Part shown: positions 47,365-59,674 of the stretch, piece after piece
Position numbering within the stretch: position 1 is the first letter of the stretch
How the letters are laid out: the number at the start of each line of letters is the position of its first letter
Source: Hyposmocoma kahamanoa
Taxonomy: Eukaryota; Arthropoda; Insecta; Lepidoptera; Cosmopterigidae
Direction: 5' to 3'
DNA length: 64,000 bases
NCBI RefSeq assembly: GCF_003589595.1
Contig: NW_020653200.1
Span: 10,143,455-10,207,454 of the forward strand
The notes under the pieces: model-generated
What the model was told of the DNA's origin: nothing
What the model saw: the letters and a program-made list of their open reading frames with translations, nothing else
The model's database searches: none
Translations under genes and position numbers: made by a program

Positions 47365-47412
47365 TCATTGAAATCCAGAAGGTGGTGCGCTGCTCCTGAT
47401 ATCGAGAACGCA
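47365..47412 (-). CDS. possible alternative terminal exon
   Basis: After TTTTTGTTGCAG the minus strand reads in phase 0 CVLDIRSSAPPSGFQ and TGA. The preceding constitutive exon ends in phase 0, so splicing into it would give an isoform lacking the Pro-rich tail. AATAAA-type signals (plus-strand TTTATT) lie about 120 and 230 bp downstream. No homology supports it, so it stays tentative. Confidence 0.25.
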   Translation of the reverse strand, partial: CVLDIRSSAPPSGFQ

Positions 47413-48290
47413 CTGCAACAAAAATAAAAACAGCAAGATGCACAAACTGAAAGCATCTATAGAAATTATAAACATGCGTGTTACTTTACACAGTGAATTC
47501 AAACTAGTAATTTTTTTATACAGTAACGTGACTTCCATATTTGCGTATGTTCTAAAAAATTAAAGTATGAAGTGAAAAATCGAAAGAGGCATAATGTACA
47601 AAACCGAGAATAAGGCCAATATCAAAGTAAAACAAATCATTGTGTAACTTCATTTTTGTGTAATTTAAACCATTCTTAATATGGAAGCTTGTTGTTATTG
47701 TAAAATAAAGAATTAGTTCGGCTAAATTAAATTAAGAAGAAATATGGTTTCATTTTCGAGAGTTTCAATTTAATCTCTTTTTAATGAATTAGAAGAGTGC
47801 ACGTGTTCCATAGGTACCATAGAAAAAGTTTAGCGTTGGGCATGCAGCGTGCAAAATGCTAGGTTCAGCATTTCTTCTTCAAATTAAATAATAGTAATTT
47901 GGAAAAGTTTTGTTAAAAATATTGTTATAAAATCCGATATTTTAGGCCAATTGGTAAATGATTTATTATAATAACTACTTTCAAATGAAGTACCTATCAC
48001 ATCTACACATATATTATTCCTAAACACCAAAAGTTAGGAGAAAAATATGAAATGATTAAAAAATTATGGCTCATTATCAATTGAAAGTAGTAAATTTGAA
48101 ATGTTTTACTGCTAAACCCCCTTATAACTAGTATCGATGAATGCGGCACGTAACCTACATAAATCTAAATTCGATGACTGCCAGCGAAATTTAAAACTGT
48201 ACCTTAACAACGAGTTTACATTGAGTCGAGTAACACATTAAAAATAAAACTTACAAAATTCACATACTACCAACTTTAGTTCTTCTTGTG

Positions 48291-49408
48291 AGCGCTAGAG
48301 GAGTTGCACAAGTAGCCACATAAATATTTGCCAAAAATATTATAAATAATTTATAAATTAATAATTAATAAGTTGTCAACAATTTATAAATTAATAATTA
48401 ACAAGTTTGTAAACTCATTGCATAGGTACTAGAATATTGAATATTATACCAAGGAGTTTAGTATTCATGTATACAACGGTTATTTTTTTCACTAACCGCC
48501 TTTTAATGAGACATTTCTATAATTAAATTTGACAATAATTGTTCTTGTATATATATGTTTATTATTCCACACAAACATGCTTTAGGTGTTAGTATAGGAG
48601 GTCGAAACATGTACGAATTTCTAAAAGCTATAAAACAAAGGATTGTTTGTGTTAACGACACGAATGCCGTAAAGGAGTTAATTTAAAAATAACCCTGTAT
48701 GTTAAATACCTCACCACGACAAGCGGCCGTCTTCAATGATACTTAAACACTGGTGTAAAAAACAGAAAGAGCTTTTATTTGTTAAACAACAATTTTATTT
48801 AAATGTAAGCATGCGTACCGTACTTCAATACTGTCTGAACTGAAAAAATATGCAAAACATTTCTATGTGAGTACTTTTGTATCATATGTGTAATACAAGC
48901 GATTTTGCATTACCATAATATTGCTAAGCGTTTTTTTATTCACTGAGTGCACCAACATGCCTACATAAATAAAATACAGCGTCTGTGTTATTTTACAAAA
49001 TAGAGAAAATGAATACGAATTAAAAGAAAAATATAATAAAAATGAAAAGGATGTGGATTAAGAATTGAAACCAATTATTGAAATTAGTTAATAATAATAA
49101 TAATAATAATGGTTAATAATATAATACGGAGATATGTATTACTCGTTAATAACAATAGCTTCTCTGAAGTATTGGCTCTGTCTCCAGGCGAACTGACGGG
49201 TACATCACGGAAAAAAGACCATCGTTAAAATAATCCACAAGATGACATAATGTAAGACAATAGGCGTATTACTTCATGATAGATACAACAGTGCTTCTAC
49301 CACGAGGTTACAGCCTTCAATTCTTAGTGTTCGCGTAAGTTATTTGAATGTTTCGTTTTTGTTGCAGCCGCTAGGGGCGGTGTACAACTTGCCACACAAA
49401 TATTTTAC
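48291..49408. repeat. two copies of a short CGCTAGRGG repeat
   Basis: At 48291-48330 (AGCGCTAGAGGAGTTGCACA, CCACATAAATATTTG) and 49368-49408 (AGCCGCTAGGGGCGGTGTAC, CCACACAAATATTTTA) the same block occurs in direct orientation about 1.1 kb apart. The element type is unknown. Confidence 0.4.
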
Positions 49409-50674
49409 GCTGACTGACTAGCGTTGTCAAGACTATAAACTCATGGCAGAGGAACGGAACAATTTTTGTATTTTTCAGACCAGTCACGTATGGTCTTTGA
49501 CACCAATCTAATCTAGAGAAATTAAATGGATTCAGGAATTGTATTTACCATGTACTCAAGGTCTTCCTTGACGTTTAAAGCCACTTCATTTATAACTTGA
49601 ACATGAGTAAACCAAAAATAGTGTTAAAATGAAGTGACTATACATGACGATTATGGGTGAGACTCAATTGTACATATAATAATAATTATTACTTGTAAGG
49701 GTTAGTGTTGGAACCAATCCTGCTCATATCCAAATGAGGTAAATAGGTATTCTACAGATTGCTGCATGTTTAGAATCATCTACATTTAGTCAGTGATCCT
49801 TATTTTTGTACTAGATGTTGTGTTTAAACATATAAGTAATCAAATATTTTGACATTTTATAAAATTGGCATTGTTTTCCTGAAGCAAGGATCAAAAATGC
49901 TATGTTAACGGATAGTGCATTGGTGTTGCAGGAAAATGTGCAAAAGTATTTTTATTTCTTTGTATTCTGTTTCCGTTTTGTTTCATCACACTCTGTCTTA
50001 AAAGCGTTAGGATGATAAGCAAATGCTCCTATTGAAAGTCGTGAACACTTTTCCCTGTTTTAATTAATAAGGGACACTCAATCGAGACTTAATATAACTA
50101 CTTCTATTTCTCGACGTGAATCAAAAATATAAAAAGAATATGGAATAAAATTATATAAATCTGCGATTTAATTTATTATTACTGATGTCCACGACGCAAT
50201 TAAGCAGTTTCTTAATATATACGTGACAGAGAATGATTGCAGCGGTTTGTGAAATTGTAATTTTGAATTTATTATGCCAATTGGGTTTTCCATGTACAGT
50301 GTAATGGCGGACTTGATTCCTCACTACACTCGAAATTTTGAAAAGGCCAGATTCTTGATGACATCCAGAATACATAGGATGAAAATTTTCAGATTGAAGG
50401 AAACCAATCCACAAGCTGTTTATAGTAAAGTATTAACTTAAAGGATATTATAAGTCTAAATAAAATATAAAAAAGGGCTCTAAAAGCGACTATTAAATAA
50501 ATAGAGGCAAGGAGAGTGCGTGAACTACTTAAGTACATGCTTCCTATAAGGTAAGGTAGAACTGAAAGGGACTACGTGCTTACAGACTGCGCTCTAATCA
50601 GTTCTATAGAGAAACTAGAGACAAGTCACTACCAGAGAAGCTCGGGTAACGTGTACGCAAATAATAAATAAGAA

Positions 50675-51175
50675 CCGACCAAGTGCAAGTCGAACTCGCG
50701 CATGAAGGGTCCCGTACCAAAAATTGTCGATGTGAGTTGTTTAAACAGACTTGTGACTATATCGCTGTTTGAATGAACATCGACAGATTGTCATTATTTT
50801 CATTCAGACTTTAAGTTGTTAGTACTCTTGGAGAAGAAAGTGAGGGGTGATGAATAGAACTTACAAGGTAGTTATAAAAATAATTGAGATTGGTATCGTA
50901 TGAACGGTTATATATCATACGACGGTATTTTGAAAAAGAAACTTTCTAGTTCACATTTATTCAATACACAATTATTATTAAAAACATTTTTCAGCTAACA
51001 ATTATCGCAAAAGATGTGGGTGAATGTTTCAAGTCAAATTTAAAATTTATTCATCAAATATTTATCCAAGACACAGACAGCCGGACAGACAGAGTTATAG
51101 GTACGTAGCGGTTAATAAAATAAGAGTCCCGTTTTTCCTTTACAGGTACGGAATCCAAAAACGAATCGTTTGGCA
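50675..51175. repeat. dispersed lepidopteran-type repeat (CCAAGTGCAAGTCG ... GGTACGGAATCC)
   Basis: The left edge is ACCAAGTGCAAGTCGAACTC then CGCGCATGAAGGGTCCCGTA. The right edge is AAGAGTCCCGTTTTTCCTTT then GGTACGGAATCCAAAAA. The edges are partly inverted (GGGTCCCGTACC / GGTACGGAATCC). Sequences of this form are very common in lepidopteran genomes. Non-coding. Confidence 0.6.
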
Positions 51176-51540
51176 AATAAACACAGACTTTGGAAAAAAA
51201 TGCAAATTTTAAACTCTTGGCAAACCTGCAATTGTTAAGCGAATATTTGGATTATACATAGAGTCAGAAACTTTAACTGTCGTAATGAGTATGTCAGCAT
51301 AACCTATCTGTAAATAAATAGTTTGGTTAAATATATCTTATAAATATGTTTAATTACTTAATGCGTTTCTGAGGAAAAAAACGGTTACACCATTATACAT
51401 ATAACCTATTTATACTATTAAAATGTTTTCCAGCTTAAATACATATATTATGGACAGCTTCTTCCTTAAAAAGCGCAATACGAAATAATTACTAAGTAGT
51501 TCAAATGCTCTCGTCATTGTGTAAGCATAAGCAAGGGTAC

Positions 51541-51697
51541 CTTATTGTGGGTTTGCGGACAAGTGCTGTCAGAAGCAAATTCTTCAGAGGAAGGTCCTCC
51601 AGTGAAGGTGGAGCTCTGAGAGGACCCCGGTGAGATGCGGCCGTCTGCCATGCGTCCGTCGGTTATTGGGAGACGTTGCTCTTGAACGCAAGCAAGC
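51541..51697 (-). CDS. p140Cap/SKT homologue exon
   Basis: 157 bp, phase 2 to 0, between AGTTATAACTCTTTCAG-like context (CTCTTTCAG) and AATAAG|GTACCC. It completes KRLACVQEQRLP and then gives DGRISPGSSQSSTFTGGPSS, a Ser/Gly/Thr-rich stretch likely disordered. It leads from the helical AIP3-type region to the tail. Confidence 0.88.
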
Positions 51698-52197
51698 CTG
51701 AAAGAGTTATTTCATAGTATTGTTAGAAAAAGTTGTATTGTTTCTTGCAAAACTATCAGATTTAAAGAAAAGGTTACCGATTCGTTTTGGGTAATCAATA
51801 AAAAACAGAGACAAAATGACTGCACTAAAAGATGTTGGTGGGGTTATTAAAGAAAAAATATACATGGTAGCGAATTAACGGGCGCAATTTTACTTACCTG
51901 GGGGCCTACTATGAGCTCTTATAACAATCCTGTTTAAGCCCGTAAGTTGGATAGCCTGTCGCTAGTGTGTTCATACTATGACCTCACAAAAATAATTCAC
52001 TGTCCATGCAGTTTACGTTCCCCATTCGAAATCCAAAAAGAAAGGTAAACACCTTTCTGAAAAGGTGTTTATTTTTACATGTTTTAAAGTTGCAGTTAAT
52101 AAGTGTTATGAGTACATTGTTTCTTTCTAAAATTATATGCATATGCTTATAGTATAATTTTAGAATTGAAACAGGACCAGGTAGTCAAAATAAATAT

Positions 52198-52760
52198 TTT
52201 TTATGATACAAAATGACGGGATGAACAGGTCGTGTGCGTGGTTGTAAGCGACACACCTGTCCATAACAGATAATTGAAATCACAAAGATCTGAGGGGTAC
52301 TGCCACTGCGCCAGTCACCCAGAGACATAAGTTGAAAAGTCCCATGTGCCTCAAATTTTACCAGCACCCTTACCCTTCAAAACTGGAATGCAGAAATGCT
52401 CGCATTACCGCTTGATGGTAGAAATAAGTAAGGTGGCAGTACTACCCTGGACGAACTCATTCACAAGGAGTTCTACGGCTACTAATATTATTACAATCAT
52501 GATTACAAGTGATGGGACGAACGAGTCGTGCGCCTGGTGGTAAGCGTCAAGCCTGTCCATAACAGTTGCAGTGCCACTCCAAGGGCACTGCCACTGCGCC
52601 CGTCACCCTGTTGACATAAGTTGAAAAGTGTGCCCATGTGCCTGTAATTTCACCAGCACCCTTCAAAACCGGAACGCAATAATGTTCGCATTACAGCTTG
52701 CCGGCAGAAATAGGTAAGGTGACATTACTACCTTGGACAAACTCTTTCACAAGGAGTTTT
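52198..52760. repeat. two tandem copies of a dispersed repeat
   Basis: Copies at about 52198-52480 and 52510-52760 share GGGA(T/C)GAACAGGTCGTG-type starts, CCTGTCCATAACAG, CACTGCGCC.GTCACCC, CATAAGTTGAAAAGT, TTTTACCAGCACCC or its variant, and TTCACAAGGAGTT ends. The reverse orientation occurs at 8415-8625. They lie in the intron between the exons at 51697 and 53214. Confidence 0.75.
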
Positions 52761-52914
52761 AAAAAACTAAAAAACTTATAAAATTGTGATAATAATTATT
52801 GATGAATAAAGAAACTTTCATGGGATTGTCAGATGTGGCGCTACGGCAGAAATTCATTGAAAATTTAAATACCAAAGATTTGCTACAAGCTGTGTAGAGA
52901 ATTCCGTAAGGTCC

Positions 52915-53130
52915 GCCGACTTGTTTCGTAGCTCAGTAGGGAGAACGATAGTCCCGGTACGGCGAGGTCGTTGGTTCAAGTCTTTTTTAATTTTTTCGAT
53001 CTTTGTATCAATAATAACAACAAATTAGTGGAGTATTTCTGCAAAAAATGTATGAATGTATACCTTGGTAGTAGCCTTGGAAGGGTCACATTTTTTTTTA
53101 TTGAATAGTGTCTTCATGATATTCAATGAA
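52915..53130 (+). mobile_element. tRNA-headed SINE
   Basis: The head resembles a tRNA: TCGTAGCTCAGTAGGGAGAA as A-box region and TCGTTGGTTCAAGTC as B-box region. The body CGATCTTTGTATCAATAATA, then TTAGTGGAGTATTTCTGCAA, is shared with the SINEs at 59.7 and 62.8 kb and the one at 16.5 kb. The head is degenerate and followed by T-rich non-tRNA sequence, so it is not a tRNA gene. Confidence 0.7.
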
Positions 53131-53213
53131 AAAAATGTGATAACCAGGGAAATGAGAAGTCACGTGCGCACAATACCGAAAATGATTTGCGTCATTTACA
53201 AACAGCCATTTAC

Positions 53214-53314
53214 CGTTTTAAAGTGACCAGCGTTCCAGTGAGTTTTTTGCAGCGACGTAGGGCGAGTTCGAGGCGCTCTGGTTCTTCTTCCAGCATCTTC
53301 TCTTTGCGAACCAC
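53214..53314 (-). CDS. p140Cap/SKT homologue exon
   Basis: 101 bp, phase 0 to 2, between AACACTCTAG and AAACG|GTAAAT. It encodes VVRKEKMLEEEPERLELALR and RCKKLTGTLVTLKR. The pattern EEP.RLE.LLKRC...T.TL is the family's conserved helical segment (compare SKT). No defect seen. Confidence 0.92.
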
Positions 53315-53792
53315 CTAGAGTGTTACAAAAAATAATCAGTTACTAAAAGTTAACAAAGATCACATATCGAATGTTTATTTTTTTATTTATATTTATTAAA
53401 AATGACAAAAATTAAATATATTAACGTAAAACTTGAGTAGGTTTAGCCATATATCGCAATTCATTGATTGGAGCTCGTAAGTCGGCAAACTGTTTTGCTT
53501 ACTTTCAACGTGCCTATCCATTTCTATAGAATATTACGAGGCTGTCAAAATAAGATCCAAGTAAACAAGTAAGTACGTTCGGGATAGCGTCAAAAATAAT
53601 TCACAATAAACAGTACTTTATGTGACTATTTCATAATGAAAGGCATTAAAACACACAAGTGTGGGTTTATGGTGGCAAATAACTTTTGTCACACAACCGT
53701 AGTTTTTATTTAATTCATACACAAGACCCCAACTATCATATCGTTAGATATCAAGTAACGTGTGAAATTTGTCAAAATTGTTTGATATTGAC

Positions 53793-54079
53793 CATTGCAT
53801 TACAAATAAATGGACGGCGGGTCTAATACAAAAACCACGAAAAAAAAAGTCCCAAGTCAACCTATTTAAACGTAGTAACATGTAAAGAAATATGAAAAAG
53901 CTAAAACGTTGAATTTAAATTGTAATTACATCGCAGTACTGTCTAATTTTGCTTGCTTCGCTGTCAGTCGAACAAACGAAGACTAAAGCGTGAATGACGC
54001 TCTGTATACGATTTTAACGCCCTATAAGTTCGGACACTTTTTAGCGCGGACCCGACGTCCATATAATTGTAAGTCAATG
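53793..54079. mobile_element. MITE copy 2 (CATTGACTTACAA family)
   Basis: Same element as 33461-33744 and in the same orientation, ending ATAATTGTAAGTCAATG. Internal landmarks match nearly throughout; the copies differ by scattered substitutions and small indels. Confidence 0.8.
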
Positions 54080-55424
54080 CTATTGACATTTCAATTTGAT
54101 TAAAACTTCATCTCTATTGATATTAGGATTGAGGTCGAATGAAATTGTTTTGTTTTTCAGAGATGTTCGAAATTTGAAATCGATGTTATTATGAAGCATC
54201 GAGTATATAACCAGAAATAGAGACGAAACAAGGGATATATTCCTGGTAACACATGGCGATACAGTTCTTATAAATATCAACTCCGGTTGCCTCCAGTTGC
54301 TTCTGCTATATTCCAAAAAATATTCTGTATTAATTGTAATAAAGATAATATCTCTAACAATGCCGTGCTGTTCTATTCGGTGGTGTGGGAAAAACAGCAA
54401 AACATCTAATTACAAAACAAACGAAATCACATTTCACCGGTAATTAAATATTAAATATGTAATTTTGCAATTTTCGTCCATTATAGCAAAGCTCAAGTTA
54501 ACTGGTCGATTTGAAGTGAAACAGTTGACGACACCCATCAATTGTTTCGAACTCGGAAACATTTCGTCTCTATTTCTGGTTATATACTCGATGTTATGAA
54601 CCAATAATAACATTTTCTCAATTAAGAAATTTGTTCTAATCAAACAGTTTATCTTTTTGCTGGTCGTAATTTGCGATTTTTGAATATATCGTAGAGGGTT
54701 TATGATATGTGTGTAGATAAAATATATTGCATATGGCAAAATTTAAAGTTAAGTAAATTAAAAAATTGTGTTGCGCATTATTATGTATATTATTAGATAT
54801 CCTCAAAAAAAAACGACTATTGGCTGGTGACCAATGCTCAGAATTGAGAGAGTTAATTTAGCTAAAGTAAAGAATAACGTGGGCATTCCCTTCTATAAAT
54901 CCTAGGACTTCACGGAACTGATTATATTTGAATATTATTAGTTATTGAAATTTGAGTGCATTGGCGACATATTATGATTTCCTATTAAGTATTAGCTACA
55001 AATTATTGTCTCAATAAATAATATTCTAGTTGTGTTTCTATAGGTACCTACGTATTTAATAAATACTTTAGCCATTTCAAAAATAAACACGAGACAAATA
55101 TTTCGAATGTTTAAAAAATAAACGGTAAAGAAAGAAATTGTATACGCATTGATGACGAAATGGGTGTGTTCATACTAAGAAAACGTTCATACCATACTCA
55201 AATTAACTCCCTCATTTCCGATGACGCACACTGAACGATTCTGCACTGGTACAGATGTCGGGTGAACGTTTATTTACAAGTTGAGTGGAGACCATTTTGG
55301 CAATATTTGGAATATAATTTTTTTTATTTTATAGGAAAAAGAACCAACGTTTATTTTTGTTATAATTTTATTACCTGTAAACCGAAGTTACCAAATAAAC
55401 TTTTTATTCTTTCTTTCTATTTAC

Positions 55425-55566
55425 CTTCTCCATTTCCGAAGCGAGCTTAACTTTCATAGTGTCCTGTAGGATGGGAAACTTGAGCTTCCAATCGGCCACA
55501 GTCTTGCTGCTTTTGGAGAGTACCATAGCAATACGCTCAATGTCAGCCATGTTCACTCGGGTTTCC
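55425..55566 (-). CDS. p140Cap/SKT homologue exon
   Basis: 142 bp, phase 2 to 0, between TTTAATTTCTCAG and GAGAAG|GTAAAT. It encodes ETRVNMADIERIAMVLSKSS, then KTVADWKLKFPILQDTMK and VKLASEMEK. The DWK..FP.L...MK.....E.E segment is a hallmark of the AIP3-related helical region in this family. Confidence 0.93.
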
Positions 55567-55718
55567 CTGAGAAATTAAAGGGAAATGTTAAAAAGACCTT
55601 TTACTTGCCACGCAAATTTTGCCTCACTTGCATATCTTTAGAGCATAATGCGCGTTTGTCCTAATTTAATATTCCAGTTCCGTATGTAGGTACGGAAATT
55701 TTTTTATTATCCATTTAC

Positions 55719-55828
55719 CTATTAGCAGCCTGTCCCCTCAGACGTTCCACTGTAGCCTCCAATTCATAGAGGTCGTTCTCCAAGAGTAACATATCCTGGC
55801 GGTAAATCTCTTCTTCACGAGTGAGTTG
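55719..55828 (-). CDS. p140Cap/SKT homologue exon
   Basis: 110 bp, phase 0 to 2, between AACTGTTGTTTCAG and AATAG|GTAAAT. It encodes QLTREEEIYRQDMLLLENDL and YELEATVERLRGQAAN, a heptad-like coiled coil in the centre of the helical region. Confidence 0.93.
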
Positions 55829-56129
55829 CTGAAACAACAGTTTGATATATATTAACGGAATGAACGTCAACTTTATCATTTATTGTATTTTTTACAAACC
55901 GACCAACAGTCAAACAGTCCATCTTAAGCAATTTAGTTTGGATTATTTATTATTACTATTGACATGAACATCAAACAAAACGAAAAAAACTCAAACCAGT
56001 GTCTGTTGTCTCAACGTGGCTACGTTAGAGTTCAGGACAGTTCGATCAAACGGAGTTTTCTTTGTTTTTGTTCGATGTTGGTATCTATAGTAAGTAATAA
56101 CAAATAAGTGGACTATTTTTTACAATAAT

Positions 56130-56560
56130 CTCAGTACAGAGTACTAAAACAACCGACCTCAAAAGTACGTGGAATTACGTCTATTTGCTAAGTTTTATTG
56201 AAATATCCCCTAGTTCGCCACTATACAGGACTTGACTGGAGATAATACAAATTGTACAGAACGTCAAAGTAGAAGAAATAACGTTGAGATAGTCAAACAA
56301 AACAAAAATTTTAACATACCTAATCACAAACAATCCAAAGAGAGTTGTTTGGTACGAAGATGTTTTATTACTTGTTGACGTCAATAAAAGAATGAAAAGT
56401 TTTAAACATATGTTTATAAAAAAAAATTAAGGGACTTCAAACTTTGCTATGTGTACATACAAAGTGAAACTAAAAAGTTAACAATAGGTTACCGGAAAGT
56501 GCGTGAAATAGGATTCATCCCCTAGTTTGCCATCCTTGGCGCATTTGTGCACTGCATCCG
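56130..56560. repeat. dispersed repeat, reverse copy of the 0.9-1.3 kb element
   Basis: GTACTAAAACAACCGACCTC, CCCTAGTTCGCCACTATACA and GGTTACCGGAAAGTGCGTG match, in reverse, landmarks at 1200-1340. It sits in the intron between exons 55828 and 56683. Non-coding. Confidence 0.5.
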
Positions 56561-56682
56561 ATTCATATTCGTTCTGAATCCGAGACTATAGAAATCTAGA
56601 AAACTCGGACCCACTTCGGGTTTCACTTGTGATAAATTAGACGCTCGGTTTCCATTTTTAGTAAGTATTATAGGTAACACAC

Positions 56683-56802
56683 CGAATCAGGGTCGTGCTG
56701 GCAAAAGCTGGCTGCGAGGGCCCCGATCTTGACTATAGTATCAGCCATCAGTTGACGCATTTGAATGGCGTGCGACAGAGTAGAACGACGTAGGTTGCGG
56801 GT
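56683..56802 (-). CDS. p140Cap/SKT homologue exon
   Basis: 120 bp, phase 0, between GATGATTTGCAG and GATTCG|GTGTGT. It encodes TRNLRRSTLSHAIQMRQLMA then DTIVKIGALAASFCQHDPD. In the vertebrate family this position reads as an NLRR.....A..R....A helix. Confidence 0.92.
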
Positions 56803-57157
56803 CTGCAAATCATCACAAACATTTGTAAACGCCGACGAGTTCCATTTTAACTAATCAAATGTTCGTTCGAAGATCTACGAAATTTCACAACATGACAGTG
56901 TCTAAGTAAATAAAGCTCAGTTTTGGTTTCTATCACTTGCATTCCTTTTTTAACTTCATATGGAGGTATGTATAGTGGTGTCGATGAAAACATAAAAAAT
57001 CGCAATTGCAGTTTTTCGCTTTCGGCAAATAATTAGCGTTCGCAAAGTATTTATCGCGCGCGCAGTGGGTGTGTGAGCGGCGAGCTTCCATTTATAGTTA
57101 TATTAGAGGTATAGTCGTACGCTGTGCAGCTATAGTTAAAATTTAATTAAGTTTTAC

Positions 57158-57318
57158 CTCAATGCGTAAATCTCGGCTCTGCTTTTGAAGCACAGTAAGC
57201 TGATTGAAAAACTCCGGAGTGACGTTGATATTGTAGGTCCTTTGGGGCACGAGGGCCATCTGCGGGCCTACAAGCCCGGCAGGCTTAGGCGGCGGTGCCG
57301 GCTTCAGCCGATCGCGCT
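57158..57318 (-). CDS. p140Cap/SKT homologue exon
   Basis: 161 bp, phase 1 to 0, between GTTTGTGTTGCAG and ATTGAG|GTAAAA. It encodes ERDRLKPAPPPKPAGLVGPQ, a Pro-rich motif, then TYNINVTPEFFNQLTVLQKQ and SRDLRIE, the start of the helical region. LKPAPPPKP is shared with the fly protein. Confidence 0.93.
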
Positions 57319-57529
57319 CTGCAACACAAACCAACCTAACAACAACGCGGCATCCCAAAACTAAACTCAACTACTCTTCGATTAAGTAAGCGTACTAGGG
57401 AAATGTGGCGTTACTTTAATTCAAAAAGACGTAACAACAGCAATATGAAAAATTAGTTCCAGTTGAAATGTAAGCTGGAAGCCATTTTACAAATTGTAGT
57501 GTAATGTTATTTGTTAACAATTCTATGAA

Positions 57530-57937
57530 ATGTGTACCATTAAACCCAATGTGTCTATCAAATGTGAAGCCGAGTGTGCATACTTGTCCCCCACGACCCT
57601 CGAATTCTACTTATTATCGAGCAGAGCTTATGTGGAAGCGCTATTCGGCCATGTCATGTTTCCAAATATATCAGTATCAATGGATATCAAAGAATTACCT
57701 TGCGAAGACGTCCTCGGCAAAGTTGAAGATTTGATTGCCGGTTTTGTTGGCTTTGTATCGGCTTGTTATGGCAAAGAAGTAAGCGGAAAGAAATCAAATA
57801 TAAGAATTATGGTCATGGTTATGATATTAACTACGAGAGTGAATAGAGAGACGGAACTGTTGCAACTTTTGTTTTGTTCTGAGAATGAAATGATTCTTGT
57901 GTTTCAACACACGTGGAATCTGATTTTGATTATTTAA
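57530..57937 (+). CDS. unassigned ORF in an intron, opposite strand
   Basis: A 135-codon frame from ATG with protein-like composition: CEAECAYLSPTTLEFYLLSS, then YVEALFGHVMFPNISVSMDI and KELPCEDVLGKVEDLIAGFV. A donor-like GAA|GTAAGC occurs about 250 bp in, after which the composition looks less natural, so the real part may be an exon of about 80 residues. It may be a retroposed gene piece or a nested gene. I do not recognise the family. It lies between exons 57318 and 58621 of the minus-strand gene. Confidence 0.35.
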   Translation: MCTIKPNVSIKCEAECAYLSPTTLEFYLLSSRAYVEALFGHVMFPNISVSMDIKELPCEDVLGKVEDLIAGFVGFVSACYGKEVSGKKSNIRIMVMVMILTTRVNRETELLQLLFCSENEMILVFQHTWNLILII

Positions 57938-58620
57938 AAAATAAACAAATCAATTACTTTTTCATACTATATAGGTTAATTCACTTCATCCTCAGTTTTC
58001 ATAAAGAAACCAATATGATAGTCGAGCATGGTCATTCTATTCACAATGAATGATGCGATGCACACTCATTTTGAAAGAAACTAAATCGTAAATAAAAAAA
58101 CTAACTCGTAATCGGTTTCTTTTCTACGGGGATAATTAGATTGCTTGCATTTTTATCATTTGCTTCATGATGTTCGAGCTCCACATCTGAGTTGCATTCG
58201 GAATAATAAAAACGCTAGCATCTCTCACGATTAATACCGAAAAAACAAATTATACAACCATAAATCACAATGTCCAATAGAAATAAATAAACGCAAGATA
58301 TAAGTGAACTAAAATAACGTACAGGCAATCACGGTATTATAATCAACTCTGCACATTCGTGTTAGGGATTTATTCTCACGTCATCGTCTTTGCACGAATG
58401 GTATGCGAGCCACACAACGTCATTCCATTTACAATAAATAACGATTACATCTCTCTAAATGTTAACCACCACCACCACCAATAGCATGTAATGCTTGACT
58501 ATTTGTATCGGGTATACTTCATACTTTAGTAAACCTTCGCTTATCACTACACAGCAGGCTACTAACAACTGTAACTTGCATCGGGTTGGGTTATTACATT
58601 ACAATAATTTGTATGCGTAC

Positions 58621-58710
58621 CTGAATGCTGTGGTGAGTGCGCCTTGGGCGAACTCATATCCGGGGGTTCATCCGAAAATGAGACTGATTTCTCAAATGAC
58701 ACAGATTTCT
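58621..58710 (-). CDS. p140Cap/SKT homologue exon: KSVSFEKSVSF
   Basis: 90 bp, phase 1 to 1, between TTGTGGTTTCAG and TTCAG|GTACGC. It encodes EKSVSFEKSVSFSDEPPDMS then SPKAHSPQHS. The duplicated KSVSF motif followed by an acidic DEPPD is a signature of the SRCIN1/SKT/CG32809 family and is the strongest single identification of this gene. The exon length is a multiple of three, so it could be skipped without a frame change. Confidence 0.95.
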
Positions 58711-59674
58711 CTGAAACCACAAATGTTACGTTGATCAGCCTTTTTCGTCAAATGGGGTGCATGTAAAGTGACTTTTTAACGGATCACACAATGCGCATCG
58801 ATTTCAAACCAACTGGCAACAAACTACTGGACGTCACGGTTTGTACACTAAAATTAACAAAAATATAATTTACTGCGACTGGACTTAGTGCCGTGTGATT
58901 CAGAACAAAAAAGCTATACTTGTTGCTTAAAAAAATAGACAAAATATTGTGTTTATCGTAATTTTGCATCATGGTACATTAAAAGGACTTTAAAAGACTT
59001 TTGAGAATTTCGAGCAGCGGTGGACAAACATAAAAATAAATAAATTGAAAAGAAAAACAATGATTGTGATATGTATGTTATGGAATAAATTGAAATTATA
59101 TTTTGATAAGATGTACTTATTTTCTGTATATCTCAGTACAGTTATAATATATGTATATTTCTAAAGTTAAACAATGTCATTATTTTTGTAACAAAATTCC
59201 GTTACAAAATAAAACTGCATGTTGTAAAGATGCTACTAAACGATGATAGTTGTGATTGCGACAAAGTTGCTATAGCCCCAATGACAGTCTGTTCGAAATA
59301 GGACGGTTTGAGAAATTAAAAAGCCTCTTTTATGAAATTTTTTAATGAGCTAAATAAGTTTTACCCAACGTATTGCGTAAAAATCCCGGTATCTTTGATA
59401 ATTTTCCGCAAGACACGATAATACATCAATTTCTTTGTCCAAATTGTTAAAAAAAGCATGTTGGAAGAGGAAAAAATAGAAAGCCTCGGGACAAATCCGA
59501 AAGTATCGGAATGAATAGGTTAATGTCATGTTAATGTATAAGAATTTAAGATATACTAGTTAATGCAAGATTATCGCGGTAGTACACACTGTGATAATCT
59601 AAAAGCGTATATAAAAAATCCAATTTAGATTTAATTTGAGTATGTAGGTAATTTTTATCACCTTATATATATAT

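Larger units (their letters stand above)
46116..51540. other. intron of the p140Cap/SKT homologue, repeat-bearing
   Basis: A 5.4-kb intron, AT-rich. It contains a candidate alternative last exon (47365-47412), a tandem duplication around 48345-48410 (AATTTATAAATTAATAATTA twice), a repeat pair at 48291/49368 and a dispersed repeat at 50675-51175. No other exon was found. Confidence 0.5.
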
